From JAWWOW01 sp033851265 (GTDB lineage Bacteria; Actinomycetota; Actinomycetes; JAWWOW01): a DNA stretch of 64,000 nucleotides. This document shows, one piece after another, positions 1-10,941 of the stretch (position 1 is its first letter; every line of letters starts with the position of its first letter). A program made the translations under genes and the position numbers. The stretch lies in NCBI GenBank assembly GCA_033851265.1, contig JAWWOW010000012.1, positions 124,001 to 188,000 of the forward strand. Reading direction: 5' to 3'. The notes beneath the pieces were generated by a model, which worked only from the letters and a program-made list of their open reading frames with translations, ran no database searches and was not told the DNA's origin.

Positions 1-797
1 CGGCGATCCAAGCGGCGATCATCAAGGGCGACGTCAAGGACGTGCTGCTTCTCGACGTCACGCCGCTGTCGCTGGGCATCGAAACCCTGGGTGGCGTTTC
101 GACGAAGGTCATCGAACGCAACACGACGATTCCGGCGCGGCGTACCGAGACGTTTAGTACTGCGGAGGACAATCAGTCCGCCGTCGACATCAACATCTTG
201 CAGGGCGAACGCGAACGCGCTGCCGATAACCGTTCCCTCGGCCACTTCCGGTTGGAGAACATTCGGCCGGCACCGCGTGGCGAGCCGCAGGTCGAAGTCA
301 CCTATGACATCGACGCCAACGGCATCTTGAACGTGTCGGCCCGTGACAAGGACACCGGCAACGAGCAGCGCATCACGATCAGCGAGAGCTCGAACCTGGA
401 TCAGTCCGAAGTCGAACGCATGGTCCGCGACGCGGAGAGTCATCGCGCAGAGGACGCGCAACTGCGGGAAGCGATCGACGTACGCAACCAGGTCGACGCG
501 CTGACCTACCAGATCGAGAAAACGCTACGTGATCTCGACGAGACGGTGCCCGTGCACGAGAAGGCGCGCGCCGACATGCTCGTTGCGGATGCGCGTCAGG
601 CGCTCAAGGAGGAGGCGCCGGTCGACCGGATGCGCTCGTTGATCTCCGAGTTGCAGCAAGTGGTGCAGAGCCTCAGTGCCTCCGGAATGTCCGCCGGCCC
701 GGGCGCCGGCGGCAGTCCCCCCGGGTCGGGCAGTCCCGCTAGCGACGGTTCAGGCGGCGATGACGATGTCATCGATGCTGAGTTCACGACCGGATGA
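1..797 (+). CDS. dnaK: Molecular chaperone DnaK (Hsp70), C-terminal part
   Basis: The 5' end lies outside the window; the reading frame is open from base 3. The visible part starts just before the conserved LLLDVTPLSLGIETLGG segment, so it covers the substrate-binding beta-sandwich and the helical lid. The ATPase domain is missing only because of the window edge. The C-terminus is the usual Gly/Ser/Pro-rich linker followed by an acidic tail (DDDVIDAEF). Hsp70 binds exposed hydrophobic peptides in an ATP-driven cycle with a J-protein and GrpE, both encoded just downstream. The stop overlaps the grpE start (ATGA), so the genes are translationally coupled. The link to clpB and redox genes suggests a stress-specific operon; whether the genome has a second dnaK cannot be seen here. 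Confidence 0.97.
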   Translation, partial: AIQAAIIKGDVKDVLLLDVTPLSLGIETLGGVSTKVIERNTTIPARRTETFSTAEDNQSAVDINILQGERERAADNRSLGHFRLENIRPAPRGEPQVEVTYDIDANGILNVSARDKDTGNEQRITISESSNLDQSEVERMVRDAESHRAEDAQLREAIDVRNQVDALTYQIEKTLRDLDETVPVHEKARADMLVADARQALKEEAPVDRMRSLISELQQVVQSLSASGMSAGPGAGGSPPGSGSPASDGSGGDDDVIDAEFTTG

Positions 798-1306
798 GGC
801 CGATGGCCGACGAGAACGGCGTCGAAGCCGCTCGAGACCATGACGAGTCGGATGGTGATGAAGCGACCGAGTTGAAGGCGCGCGTCATCGAGTTGGAGGA
901 CTTGTGGCGGCGCGCGCTCGCTGATCTCGACAACAACCGCAAACGGGCAACTCGCGATGTGGCTCAGGTGCGTGCTGACGAGCGGGCGCGCGTTGCCGCG
1001 GAATGGCTACCGATCCTCGACAACCTCGAACTCGCGTTGGCCCATGCACAATCCGACCCCACCGCGATCGTGCAGGGGATCCAGGCCGTGCGTGATCAGG
1101 CCCTCGCCGTACTCACCCGGTTGGGGTTTCCACGCCGCAACGACATGGGTGAGCGCTTCGACCCCACTCGGCATGAGGCCGTGAGTGCGGTCGCCGATCC
1201 GGATGCCGAGCCCGGAACGATCGTGCACGTCGTTCGCCCTGGGTACGGCGATGACCAGCACCAGTTGCGTCCGGCCGCAGTGGTGGTGGCGCAGAGGCCG
1301 GATTGA
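794..1306 (+). CDS. grpE: Nucleotide exchange factor GrpE
   Basis: A 170-aa protein, short for actinobacterial GrpE but with the expected layout: an acidic N-terminus, a long alpha-helical dimerisation segment (about residues 20-60) and a C-terminal beta domain. Family motifs are visible: DNNRKRATRDVAQ, a variant of the usual YxNyrkR segment, then LPILDNLELAL and the GERFDPTRHEAVS block. GrpE releases ADP from DnaK and resets the chaperone cycle. The ATG at 794 overlaps the dnaK stop by four bases; a second in-frame ATG lies three codons later at 803. It precedes the J-protein gene, as expected for a dnaK-grpE-dnaJ operon. Confidence 0.95.
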   Translation: MRPMADENGVEAARDHDESDGDEATELKARVIELEDLWRRALADLDNNRKRATRDVAQVRADERARVAAEWLPILDNLELALAHAQSDPTAIVQGIQAVRDQALAVLTRLGFPRRNDMGERFDPTRHEAVSAVADPDAEPGTIVHVVRPGYGDDQHQLRPAAVVVAQRPD

Positions 1307-1331
1307 GATGGCCGGAATGAGGGCCTGACTC

Positions 1332-2303
1332 ATGGCGCCGCCACGAGACTTCTACGACGTCCTCGGCGTTTCTCGGACCGCAGGTCAGGACGAGATCCAG
1401 AAGGCGTACCGCAAGCTCGCCCGCACCTATCACCCGGATGTCAACAAGGATCCCGGGGCGGAGGAGCGCTTCAAAGAGGTGTCCGAGGCCTACGACGTGC
1501 TGTCTGACCCGGAGACGCGAAAGAAGTACGACGCGTTCGGCGAGGACTTTCGACGGGTGCCCGACGACATCGATCCCGAGATGTACGCGCGTGCGCGGGC
1601 CGGGGCGGGTGCGGCTAGTGGCGGCTTCCGCGGACCCGGCCGTGGTGGCGTGCGGTACAGCACCGGAGGAGTGGGGGGTGGGGGACCAGACATCGACTTC
1701 GAGTCGATATTCGGCGACATGTTCGGTGGCCGCGGCGGTTCACGCGGCTGGGGCGGGCCAATTCCCGGTGCCGACGTGGAGGCCGAGATCGAGCTCGGCG
1801 TCGAAGAGGCCTACACCGGCGGGCGCCGTTCGATCACCATCACCGGACCGGATGGGCCGCGCACTCTCGAGGTGAACATCCCCGCGGGCGTGACTGACGG
1901 GCAGCGCATCCGCTTGTCGGGGCAAGGCGGTCGGGGAAGCGCGGGCGCCGGTGCGGGTGACCTGTACCTCGTCGTGCGACTGCAGCCGCATCCGCGTTTC
2001 CGAGTCGACGGTCGTGACATCTACGTCGACCTGAAAGTTGCCCCGTGGGAGGCCGCCCTCGGCACGTCCGTCCCGGTGGACGTGCCAGGCGGAGAAGCGA
2101 AGGTCAAGGTCCCGCCGGGTTCGTCAAGTGGTCGCAAACTGCGACTGCGCGGTCGAGGGATGCCGAGCCCTCGCGGTAAGCCCGGCGATGTCTTCGTAGT
2201 GATCCGCATCATGGTGCCGCCCTCGCTGACCGACGAGGAACGTCGGCTCTTCGAGCAGTTGGCTGCCGCGTCTACCTTCGATCCGCGAGGGGGGCCCCGA
2301 TGA
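1332..2303 (+). CDS. cbpA: J-domain co-chaperone, CbpA/DnaJ type without zinc finger
   Basis: A 323-aa J-protein. The J-domain occupies about residues 5-70 with the HPD tripeptide (YHPDVNKD) that stimulates the Hsp70 ATPase. A Gly/Phe-rich linker follows at about residues 85-140. The C-terminal part is the two-barrel client-binding region (DVEAEIELGVEEAYTGG, then HPRFRVDGRD and DVFVVIRI). The four CxxCxGxG repeats of classical DnaJ are absent, so this is a class B protein of the CbpA kind. That fits the next gene, which resembles the CbpA modulator CbpM. The start is 25 bp after grpE and the stop overlaps the next gene by four bases. Confidence 0.93.
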   Translation: MAPPRDFYDVLGVSRTAGQDEIQKAYRKLARTYHPDVNKDPGAEERFKEVSEAYDVLSDPETRKKYDAFGEDFRRVPDDIDPEMYARARAGAGAASGGFRGPGRGGVRYSTGGVGGGGPDIDFESIFGDMFGGRGGSRGWGGPIPGADVEAEIELGVEEAYTGGRRSITITGPDGPRTLEVNIPAGVTDGQRIRLSGQGGRGSAGAGAGDLYLVVRLQPHPRFRVDGRDIYVDLKVAPWEAALGTSVPVDVPGGEAKVKVPPGSSSGRKLRLRGRGMPSPRGKPGDVFVVIRIMVPPSLTDEERRLFEQLAAASTFDPRGGPR

Positions 2304-2604
2304 CGTCCTATGCGCTGGTCGCACCGGCCCGGTTCACACTCGACTCGTTCGCACGGATCACGGGACTGCACCCGGATGTCGTACGACGACTGGTTGCCCT
2401 TGGACTGATTGAAGCCACGATCGCGCCCGGTGGCCGGATGTGGTTCACGCCGGACCAGGTCGCCGCGGTCGCCCGCATCTCCCGGCTCCGTTCCGGACTG
2501 TCCCTCAATTACGCCGCGATCGGTGTGGTGACCGACCTTCTCGATCGCATTGCCCAGTTGGAAGCAGCGCTCCGCGCGCGACCTCGACGTACTGGAGGCA
2601 TCTC

Positions 2605-2614
<10 letters not shown>
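2300..2614 (+). CDS. cbpM: MerR-like chaperone modulator (CbpM family)
   Basis: A 104-aa protein. The N-terminal winged-helix segment has the MerR-type look (FTLDSFARITGLHPDVVRRLVALGLIE split over residues 12-38, then WFTPDQVAAVARI). A C-terminal helix (LLDRIAQLEAALRARP) is of the kind that pairs monomers in MerR proteins. In the CbpM family this fold binds the J-domain of CbpA and restrains it; the closely related HspR represses dnaK operons in actinobacteria. Position right after cbpA favours the CbpM role, but a DNA-binding repressor of this operon cannot be excluded. It overlaps cbpA by 4 nt and clpB by 10 nt. Confidence 0.8.
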
Positions 2615-5255
<2,641 letters not shown>

Positions 5256-5259
<4 letters not shown>

Positions 5260-5711
5260 CGAGTTCGGGAACGACGACGCAGACGCCCAACATCGTCACC
5301 TGTCCCAACTGCGGGAAGAAGAACCGGATTCTCACTACCGCCCCGGGATTCCCTCGCTGCGGGAACTGCCACAACCCGGTGCCGTGGATCGTCGCCGCCG
5401 ACGACGACAACTTTCCCGACATCGCCGATAACGCGACCATTCCCGTGCTGGTCGACGTGTGGGCGCCCTGGTGCGGACCGTGCCGGGCCGTGACGCCGGT
5501 GCTCGAAACGCTAGCCCGCGAGCTCGCTGGGCGCGTCAAGCTGGTCAAGGTCAACGCGGACGAAGCGCCACGCACAAGTGAACGATTTCTCGTCCGCGGC
5601 ATCCCAACGCTGGTGCTCCTCGACCACGGGCACGAGATCGACCGTCAGGTGGGCGCTGCACCAGCAGACGTCCTACGGAAGTGGTTGACAGACGCGCTTC
5701 AGGAGTTGTGA
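5256..5711 (+). CDS. trxC: Thioredoxin 2-type protein with N-terminal zinc ribbon
   Basis: A 151-aa thioredoxin with an N-terminal extension holding two CxxC pairs (CPNCGKKNRI and CGNCHNP), the zinc ribbon of thioredoxin 2. The thioredoxin fold follows, with active site WAPWCGPCRAVTPVLE and the cis-proline loop GIPT. It reduces disulfides in the cytoplasm; the zinc ribbon is linked in known TrxC proteins to heat and oxidative stress response. The GTG start overlaps the clpB stop, and a zinc-finger gene and a thioredoxin-reductase-like gene follow. The operon thus couples disaggregation to thiol repair, which is an inference from context. Confidence 0.93.
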
Positions 5712-5718
5712 GGCATCC

Positions 5719-5988
5719 ATGACGCTGCTGAATACGAAGGATCCGCACCTCGCCCTTGTACGGCCAGTGCGCCCGCACACGACATCCGGCTGCGAGGACT
5801 GTCTGCGAATAGGGTCCGAGTGGGTGCACCTGCGGTTGTGTTTGACCTGCGGACACGTCGGGTGCTGCGACTCCTCGCCGATGCGGCACGCCCGCATGCA
5901 TGCCTATCACGACGGTCATCCCATTGTGCAGTCGTTCGAGCCAGGTGAGGATTGGCGATGGTGCTACGTCGACGAGTCGTATGTCTGA
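5719..5988 (+). CDS. UBP-type zinc finger protein
   Basis: An 89-aa protein that is essentially one UBP (ubiquitin-hydrolase-type) zinc finger. The ligand pattern is visible as CEDCLRIG, CLTCGHVGCC and then HARMHAYHDGHP, matching the zf-UBP arrangement of Cys pairs and histidines. In eukaryotes this fold binds the free ubiquitin C-terminus; bacterial stand-alone copies are common in actinobacteria and their ligand is unknown. Spacing to the thioredoxin gene is 7 bp and its end overlaps the start of the reductase-like gene by 8 bp. That suggests a role with those redox partners, but no function can be assigned. Confidence 0.85.
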   Translation: MTLLNTKDPHLALVRPVRPHTTSGCEDCLRIGSEWVHLRLCLTCGHVGCCDSSPMRHARMHAYHDGHPIVQSFEPGEDWRWCYVDESYV

Positions 5989-7666
5989 CGTCGACGTAAC
6001 CACTTCCGAGCTCACCGAGACTCCCGATCTGTACGGCGCCTTTCCACGACTGAACGACCGACACATCCAGATTCTCGAGTCGCTCGGTGTGCGACGCACG
6101 GTCGGCGCCGAGCAGGTGCTCGTCCGCGAGGGCGAGCGAAACGCGAACTTCATCGTCGTGCTCGACGGATTCGTGGAGGTGGTTAGCGACTACGGCGGTG
6201 AAAACCGGCCCGTCGCCATCCACGGACCAGGGCGATTCCTCGGCGAGCTCGGTCTGATCAGGGGTGAGAGCTCCTTTGTCACCAACGTCATGCGGACATC
6301 GGGCGAAGTGCTCGAGGTCCCCGTCCAGCATCTACGCCAGCTCGTCGACCGCGACCCGGCGCTGGGTGAGCTGATTCTGCGGGCGTTCATCGTGCGACGC
6401 TCGATGCTGATCAAACTCGGCGCAGGTTTGCGCATCGTGGGCTCCCGGTTCACTTCGGAAACTCGGCGCATCTGCGAGTTCGCTATCCGAAACCGGTTGC
6501 CTTTCACCTTCGTCGATCTCGAAGGTGACGAGAGCGCACACCAGCTACTCGAGACATTCGGGGTGACTCCGGACGAGACACCCGTCGTCGTCTGGACTGA
6601 CGGCCGCGTGCTGCGCAACCCAACCAACGCCGACCTTGCTCGGCTGATCGGCCTGCCCCACATCGAGAGCCCGCAACTGGTTGTCGACCTCGTCATCGTG
6701 GGCGCGGGTCCCGCCGGACTCGCGGCCGCGGTGTACGGCGCATCCGAGGGTCTGTCCACGATCGTGCTCGACGCGATTGCGACAGGTGGCCAGGCGGCCA
6801 CGTCATCCCGGATCGAGAACTATCTCGGCTTTCCTGCCGGGATCAGCGGTGCGGAATTGGCCGAGCGAGCCATTGTGCAAGCGGAGAAGTTCGGTGCCGA
6901 TCTGAGTGTGCCGTCCAAGGTCATCTCGCTGGAGGAAAGTCGTGGTTACCACGTCGTACGGACCGATGGCGGCACTGAATTGCTTGCGCGCGCCGCCGTC
7001 ATCGCGACAGGGGTGCACTACCGCAGGCTAGACGTTCCCGGGTTGATGGAACTCGAGGCCAGCTGCGTGTTCTATGCGGCGACCTTTGTCGAAGCGGAGA
7101 TGTGTCGCAACGATCCAGTCGTCGTTGTCGGTGGTGGCAACTCTGCCGGGCAGGCCGCGATGTTGCTGGCAGATCACGCTGTTCAGGTCACCCTCGTTGT
7201 CCGCGAGGGCAGTCTTCGCGAGAACATGTCGGCGTACCTCGCGGACCGGATCGAGCGCAACCCCAAGATCGACGTCCTTCTCAACAGCGAGATCCGTGAG
7301 TGCATCGGCGACGGGCCACTCGAAGCTGTGGTAGTCGAGAACACAGCTAGCCGGGAGCGTCGGACCGTGCCGGCGCGTGAGATCTTCGTGTTCATCGGTG
7401 CGGAACCACATACCCGTTGGTTGGACGGCCAGCTCGCGCTGGACGACCGCGGGTACATCTGCACCGGACCGGCGGCAGCCAACGCCGCGAGCGCGAATGG
7501 TCACAAACCAGAGGAGCCACTGCTGTTCCTTGAAACGAGTCGACCCGGCATTTTTGCGGCCGGTGACGTACGCAGCGGCTCAGTCAAGCGAATCGCGTCT
7601 GCTGTCGGCGAGGGCGCAATGGCCGTGCGTCTCGTGCACGATCGGCTGACAACGGCAGCTACTTAG
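5981..7666 (+). CDS. Cyclic-nucleotide-binding domain fused to thioredoxin-reductase-like flavoprotein
   Basis: The frame opens earlier, but the ATG at 5981 (MSDVDVTTSELTETP) removes a junk leader, giving 561 aa. Domains: cNMP-binding beta-barrel (about 30-150; GRFLGELGLIRGESS matches the phosphate-binding cassette), a glutaredoxin-like segment (about 155-220), then a thioredoxin reductase fold with FAD motif VGAGPAGLAAAVYGASEG, GGQAATSSRIENYLGFP, NADPH motif VVGGGNSAGQAA and C-terminal FAD motif GIFAAGDVRSGSVKR. The redox-active CATC of true reductases is replaced by CVFY (C362 present, position 365 is Tyr), so a direct dithiol shuttle to thioredoxin looks impossible. It may be a regulated flavin oxidoreductase or redox sensor. 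It overlaps the zinc-finger gene by 8 nt. Confidence 0.9.
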   Translation: MSDVDVTTSELTETPDLYGAFPRLNDRHIQILESLGVRRTVGAEQVLVREGERNANFIVVLDGFVEVVSDYGGENRPVAIHGPGRFLGELGLIRGESSFVTNVMRTSGEVLEVPVQHLRQLVDRDPALGELILRAFIVRRSMLIKLGAGLRIVGSRFTSETRRICEFAIRNRLPFTFVDLEGDESAHQLLETFGVTPDETPVVVWTDGRVLRNPTNADLARLIGLPHIESPQLVVDLVIVGAGPAGLAAAVYGASEGLSTIVLDAIATGGQAATSSRIENYLGFPAGISGAELAERAIVQAEKFGADLSVPSKVISLEESRGYHVVRTDGGTELLARAAVIATGVHYRRLDVPGLMELEASCVFYAATFVEAEMCRNDPVVVVGGGNSAGQAAMLLADHAVQVTLVVREGSLRENMSAYLADRIERNPKIDVLLNSEIRECIGDGPLEAVVVENTASRERRTVPAREIFVFIGAEPHTRWLDGQLALDDRGYICTGPAAANAASANGHKPEEPLLFLETSRPGIFAAGDVRSGSVKRIASAVGEGAMAVRLVHDRLTTAAT

Positions 7667-7699
7667 GCGCGTCGGAGGATCAATTGAGAGGCAGAGCCG

Positions 7700-8569
7700 A
7701 TGAATCCCCTGGACCTTCTCTGGATTTTCTTCATCCTTTCCTCCCTGCAACCCGTTGTTGAGCAGCGCATCCTGGCGGCGCAACGTCTGCGCACGTTGCG
7801 AGCCTTGGAGAAGCGCAATCACTCCCGCGCGCTGACATTGATTCATCGCAAGGAGGGTTTCTCTTTCCTCGGTATTCCGTTTGGTGGCTTCATCGACATC
7901 GACGACTCCGAGGCAATCCTTCGTGTGATCGAGGCGACGCCTCCCGATGTTCCTATCGACCTCGTCCTGCACACGCCAGGTGGATTGGTGTTGGCGGCCG
8001 AGCAGATCGCAGCGGCACTAGCCGCACATCCCGCCGCGATCACGGTCTATGTGCCGCACTACGCCATGAGCGGAGGCACGCTCATCTCACTAGCGGCAGA
8101 CAAAGTCGTGATGAACCGATCCGCCGTTCTGGGCCCTGTCGACCCGCAGCTCGGGGACATGGCCGCGGCGTCCATCCTCGCCGCCGTCGCCAAGAAAGAT
8201 GTGAACGAGATCGACGACAAGACTCTGATGTTGGCCGATCTCGCTGGCAAGGCGCAGTCGCAGGTGCGCGACTTCGTGTATGAGCTGGTCCGTCATCGTC
8301 TCCCTGATGACCGCGCGGACAAGGTCTCCCGCGAACTGTCAGAAGGGCGCTGGACGCACGATTTTCCGATTGACATCAAGGTGGCCCGATCGCTGGACAT
8401 CCCGGTGTCGACGGACATGCCCGACGAGGTCAGCAACCTCATGCACTTCTACCCCCAGCCCAGGGGCCGGCGCCCGTCCGTTGAATACGCACCGAACCCG
8501 TACGACACGTCTCGCCCGCATAGTGGACCCGACCGGGTCGTCAAGCGCCGATACGGCGCCCTTCGCTGA
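7700..8569 (+). CDS. Membrane-anchored ClpP-like serine protease (SDH/SppA-like family)
   Basis: A 289-aa protein with one N-terminal hydrophobic segment (LLWIFFILSSLQPVV) and a ClpP/crotonase-fold protease domain. Family motifs: PIDLVLHTPGGLVLAAEQIA, then YAMSGGTLISLAADKVVM with the probable nucleophile Ser124 in SGG, and SAVLGPVDPQLG. The architecture is that of the serine dehydrogenase proteinase family (Pfam SDH_protease), which resembles SppA-type membrane proteases. The preceding gene ends 33 bp upstream, so it may be the last gene of the stress operon, adding proteolysis of membrane or misfolded proteins. The substrate is unknown. Confidence 0.85.
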   Translation: MNPLDLLWIFFILSSLQPVVEQRILAAQRLRTLRALEKRNHSRALTLIHRKEGFSFLGIPFGGFIDIDDSEAILRVIEATPPDVPIDLVLHTPGGLVLAAEQIAAALAAHPAAITVYVPHYAMSGGTLISLAADKVVMNRSAVLGPVDPQLGDMAAASILAAVAKKDVNEIDDKTLMLADLAGKAQSQVRDFVYELVRHRLPDDRADKVSRELSEGRWTHDFPIDIKVARSLDIPVSTDMPDEVSNLMHFYPQPRGRRPSVEYAPNPYDTSRPHSGPDRVVKRRYGALR

Positions 8570-8645
8570 CTGAACCTCGCCGCCAGGTTAGCCTTCCTCC
8601 TACGGGGTAAGGAGCACATTCGACTTCCTGCTGGGCGGAGGCTTT

Positions 8646-10223
8646 ATGCCACCGACGAGTACGCCCCTCAGTTCGCCTGAACCGGTGACGCCATCAAGGG
8701 GAGCGTCAGCGGAAGCGATAGCAGCGCAAGCGCTAGGTAGCGCCACGGGGGTTGTACCGCTCGCCCGATTGAGGCTGACGCTTGCCTCCGCTCTGCTGTT
8801 GCATGGTCGCTCAGCGGAGGCGATATGCGAAGCGGATGCGGTCCTCGATGAGAAAGGGATGCCCGAGGAGTTGCTTTCCGCCGCCGCCCTGACCCGCATG
8901 ATCGGCCTGCTGACACAAGAGGATCTGCCGGGCGCATTCGGCGCTGCAATGGGCGTCGTCGGTCAGGTGCCCCCTGCTCCAAGCGCAAACCTGACTGGTG
9001 CGCTCTGCACGCTTGCGTTCGTGGCGTGGGATGACGGCCGGTTCGCTGAGGCCGTGCGCTTGCTCCGATCGGCGATCCAGACCGGCGATCGTTGCCCACC
9101 GGGGAGCCTTCAGATGTACCCACGGCTGGTCATCGCACCGTTGCTCGTGGCCATGGGCGAGGACGCCGAGGCCGATCGACTGCTCGATGAGGGCAGCCAC
9201 GAGCTCGACGCCAATGGGTCGGGGATCTGGGCCGCGCTCCCAGCGGCCGTGCGCACACGCCAGCACTTCGCCGCCGGTCGCCTTGACGAAGCGTTGGCAT
9301 CTGCAGGAGTGGCGCACGCCGCCCACCGGCTCGGCAGTGCTGAGCACTTTCAGGCATTGGCTGAGCTCACCGAGGCAGACGTCGCACTGTTCCGGGGTGA
9401 CCTGGAGCTCGCGACACGGCACGTTGAACGAGCGAGAGTGTTGCCCGCACCGTGGGGAGGGTTCGGTCACAGCATGCTGACCTGGACCGAAGCGCGCCTC
9501 GTCGATGCGCAAGGTGACCCGCAATCCGCCTTGCGACTTCTGGCGTCCACCTACGACAAGCCGTCCGCCCATCAGAGTCTTTTCGTTGAGGAGCCGCCGT
9601 CGGGCGCGTGGCTCGTCCGGCTCGCGGTGCGCACTGGCGACTCCGGCCGGGCAGAGCACATCACCCGGTGTCTCGATCGGCTCGCGAAAAACAACGCGAG
9701 TGTCGGCAACCTGGCGGCGGCCGCCCTGCATGCGAACGCCTTACTCGACACGAGCCCCAAAGACCTCGCCCGCTCGGCGCGTCAGTACAGACATGCGTGG
9801 GCGGAAGCGTCCGCGTGGGAGGACGCTGGCGCTGCAGCTCTTCGCGCTGGGGAGGGCGAGCACGCACAGGCGCATTGGTCAAAAGCAGCCGACGTATACA
9901 GGGCGGCCGGTGCGGAGCGTGATTCTGCGCGCGTTCGGGCGCGACTGCGCGCCGTCGGCGTACGCGTATGTAACTGGCGACGAGCGAACAGACCGTCGGA
10001 CGGATGGAACAGCCTCACGGAGAAAGAAGGCGCCGTCGTCGACCTGGTCGCCGAAGGTTTGACCAACCGCCAGGTCGGGTCACGGATGTACCTGTCGCAC
10101 CACACCGTGGCATTCCATCTGCGCCAGGTCTTCCGCAAGCTCGACATCAACTCGCGGGGAGAGCTGATCCGCCTGACCATGCTCCGTCAGCCGATTTCAC
10201 CCGGCGCCACGGATACAACGTAA
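8646..10223 (+). CDS. LuxR-family regulator with helical repeat sensor region
   Basis: A 525-aa protein. Residues about 15-440 are Ala-rich helical repeats of TPR type with no P-loop visible, so it is not a full LAL-type MalT ATPase. The C-terminus (about 455-515) is a LuxR helix-turn-helix: LTEKEGAVVDLVAEGLTNRQ followed by the recognition segment SHHTVAFHLRQVFRKLDINS. It probably binds DNA as a dimer in response to a ligand or protein partner of the repeat region. A GGAGG sits at 8637-8641, four bases before the ATG. The gene is convergent with marR downstream; the 106-bp gap has only a weak 5-bp hairpin (10243-10256). The target is unknown. Confidence 0.88.
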   Translation: MPPTSTPLSSPEPVTPSRGASAEAIAAQALGSATGVVPLARLRLTLASALLLHGRSAEAICEADAVLDEKGMPEELLSAAALTRMIGLLTQEDLPGAFGAAMGVVGQVPPAPSANLTGALCTLAFVAWDDGRFAEAVRLLRSAIQTGDRCPPGSLQMYPRLVIAPLLVAMGEDAEADRLLDEGSHELDANGSGIWAALPAAVRTRQHFAAGRLDEALASAGVAHAAHRLGSAEHFQALAELTEADVALFRGDLELATRHVERARVLPAPWGGFGHSMLTWTEARLVDAQGDPQSALRLLASTYDKPSAHQSLFVEEPPSGAWLVRLAVRTGDSGRAEHITRCLDRLAKNNASVGNLAAAALHANALLDTSPKDLARSARQYRHAWAEASAWEDAGAAALRAGEGEHAQAHWSKAADVYRAAGAERDSARVRARLRAVGVRVCNWRRANRPSDGWNSLTEKEGAVVDLVAEGLTNRQVGSRMYLSHHTVAFHLRQVFRKLDINSRGELIRLTMLRQPISPGATDTT

Positions 10224-10329
10224 ACAGCCCCTAGGCGTTCTCTGACCTTGCGGTCACGGGCGAGCAGCAGGGTCTTGGCGACTAGGTACGTGGTGACGCG
10301 CTATTCGGCGTGAGCCGACCGCATGATGG

Positions 10330-10830
10330 TCACTCGCACTGTTCAGGTCCGGCTGCGATATCGGTCGCGCTCATGGGGGCGACGACCGTGTGCAGCATCT
10401 CGAGGAAACGCTCGCGTTGGCTGGCTGACAGCGGGCCGAGCACGTGCTCGGTCGCGCGTTCTAGTTGTCTCTGGATTGTGGCGAGTCGTTTGGTGCCGGC
10501 CGGGGTGACGGCGATGGTCCGCTCGCGGCGGTCGGTCGGGTTGGGCTTGCGCGCCACCAAGCCGGCGTCTTCGAGGTCATCGAGGATGCCCACCATCACG
10601 CTGCGGTCGACGCCGAGGTGACGTGCAACCTCGAGTTGATTGTTCGCGCAGCCGGACGACGCGGCGGCGAGCACGAGATAGCCGCGCAGACCGGCAGGCA
10701 CGTTGGCCACGGCGGGTCCGGCGGCACGGCGGTATGCCGCTAATACCTGCGCGCAGAGCCAGCCGAGATCCGCCTTGAGCAAGGCCGGTGTCTCGGCGGT
10801 GGTCTCCAGCGTGCTTCTACTCGGTGCCAT
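10330..10830 (-). CDS. MarR-family transcriptional regulator
   Basis: A 166-aa winged-helix protein. The frame is open further upstream, but the ATG at 10830 gives a normal MarR length and leaves a promoter region before the divergent gene. Helix-turn-helix segment NNQLEVARHLGVDRSVMVGI, then the wing with the signature DRRERTIAVTPAGTKRL; flanking helices form the dimer interface. MarR proteins usually repress their own gene and a divergent operon, releasing DNA on ligand binding or Cys oxidation. The divergent operon here is PAP2-unknown-NAD(P)H dehydrogenase-like. A TATGAT hexamer sits 6 nt before the start codon on this strand, which would make the mRNA leaderless. Confidence 0.9.
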   Translation of the reverse strand: MAPSRSTLETTAETPALLKADLGWLCAQVLAAYRRAAGPAVANVPAGLRGYLVLAAASSGCANNQLEVARHLGVDRSVMVGILDDLEDAGLVARKPNPTDRRERTIAVTPAGTKRLATIQRQLERATEHVLGPLSASQRERFLEMLHTVVAPMSATDIAAGPEQCE

Positions 10831-10941
10831 GCGGGCATCATACAACGATCTCGTGTCCAGACCATCCAAAACATAAATCACTGTTGACACAGATCGTCTG
10901 TTGGGCAGATGATCGAGCAGATCTACACAGGAGCGCGTCGA
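10831..10941. promoter_or_regulatory. Divergent promoter region marR / PAP2 operon
   Basis: This 111-bp gap separates the divergent marR and PAP2 genes. On the minus strand TATGAT (10837-10842) lies right before the marR ATG, fitting a leaderless start. On the plus strand TTGACA at 10884-10889 fits a -35 box, with a weaker -10 candidate near 10908-10913. The similar words CGATCTC and AGATCG, either side of the centre, could be MarR half-sites, but the symmetry is imperfect. Element positions are read by eye. Confidence 0.4.

Noticed and set aside
10243..10256. Terminator between the LuxR and MarR genes
   Set aside because: Only a 5-bp stem without a U-tract; too weak to list as a terminator.
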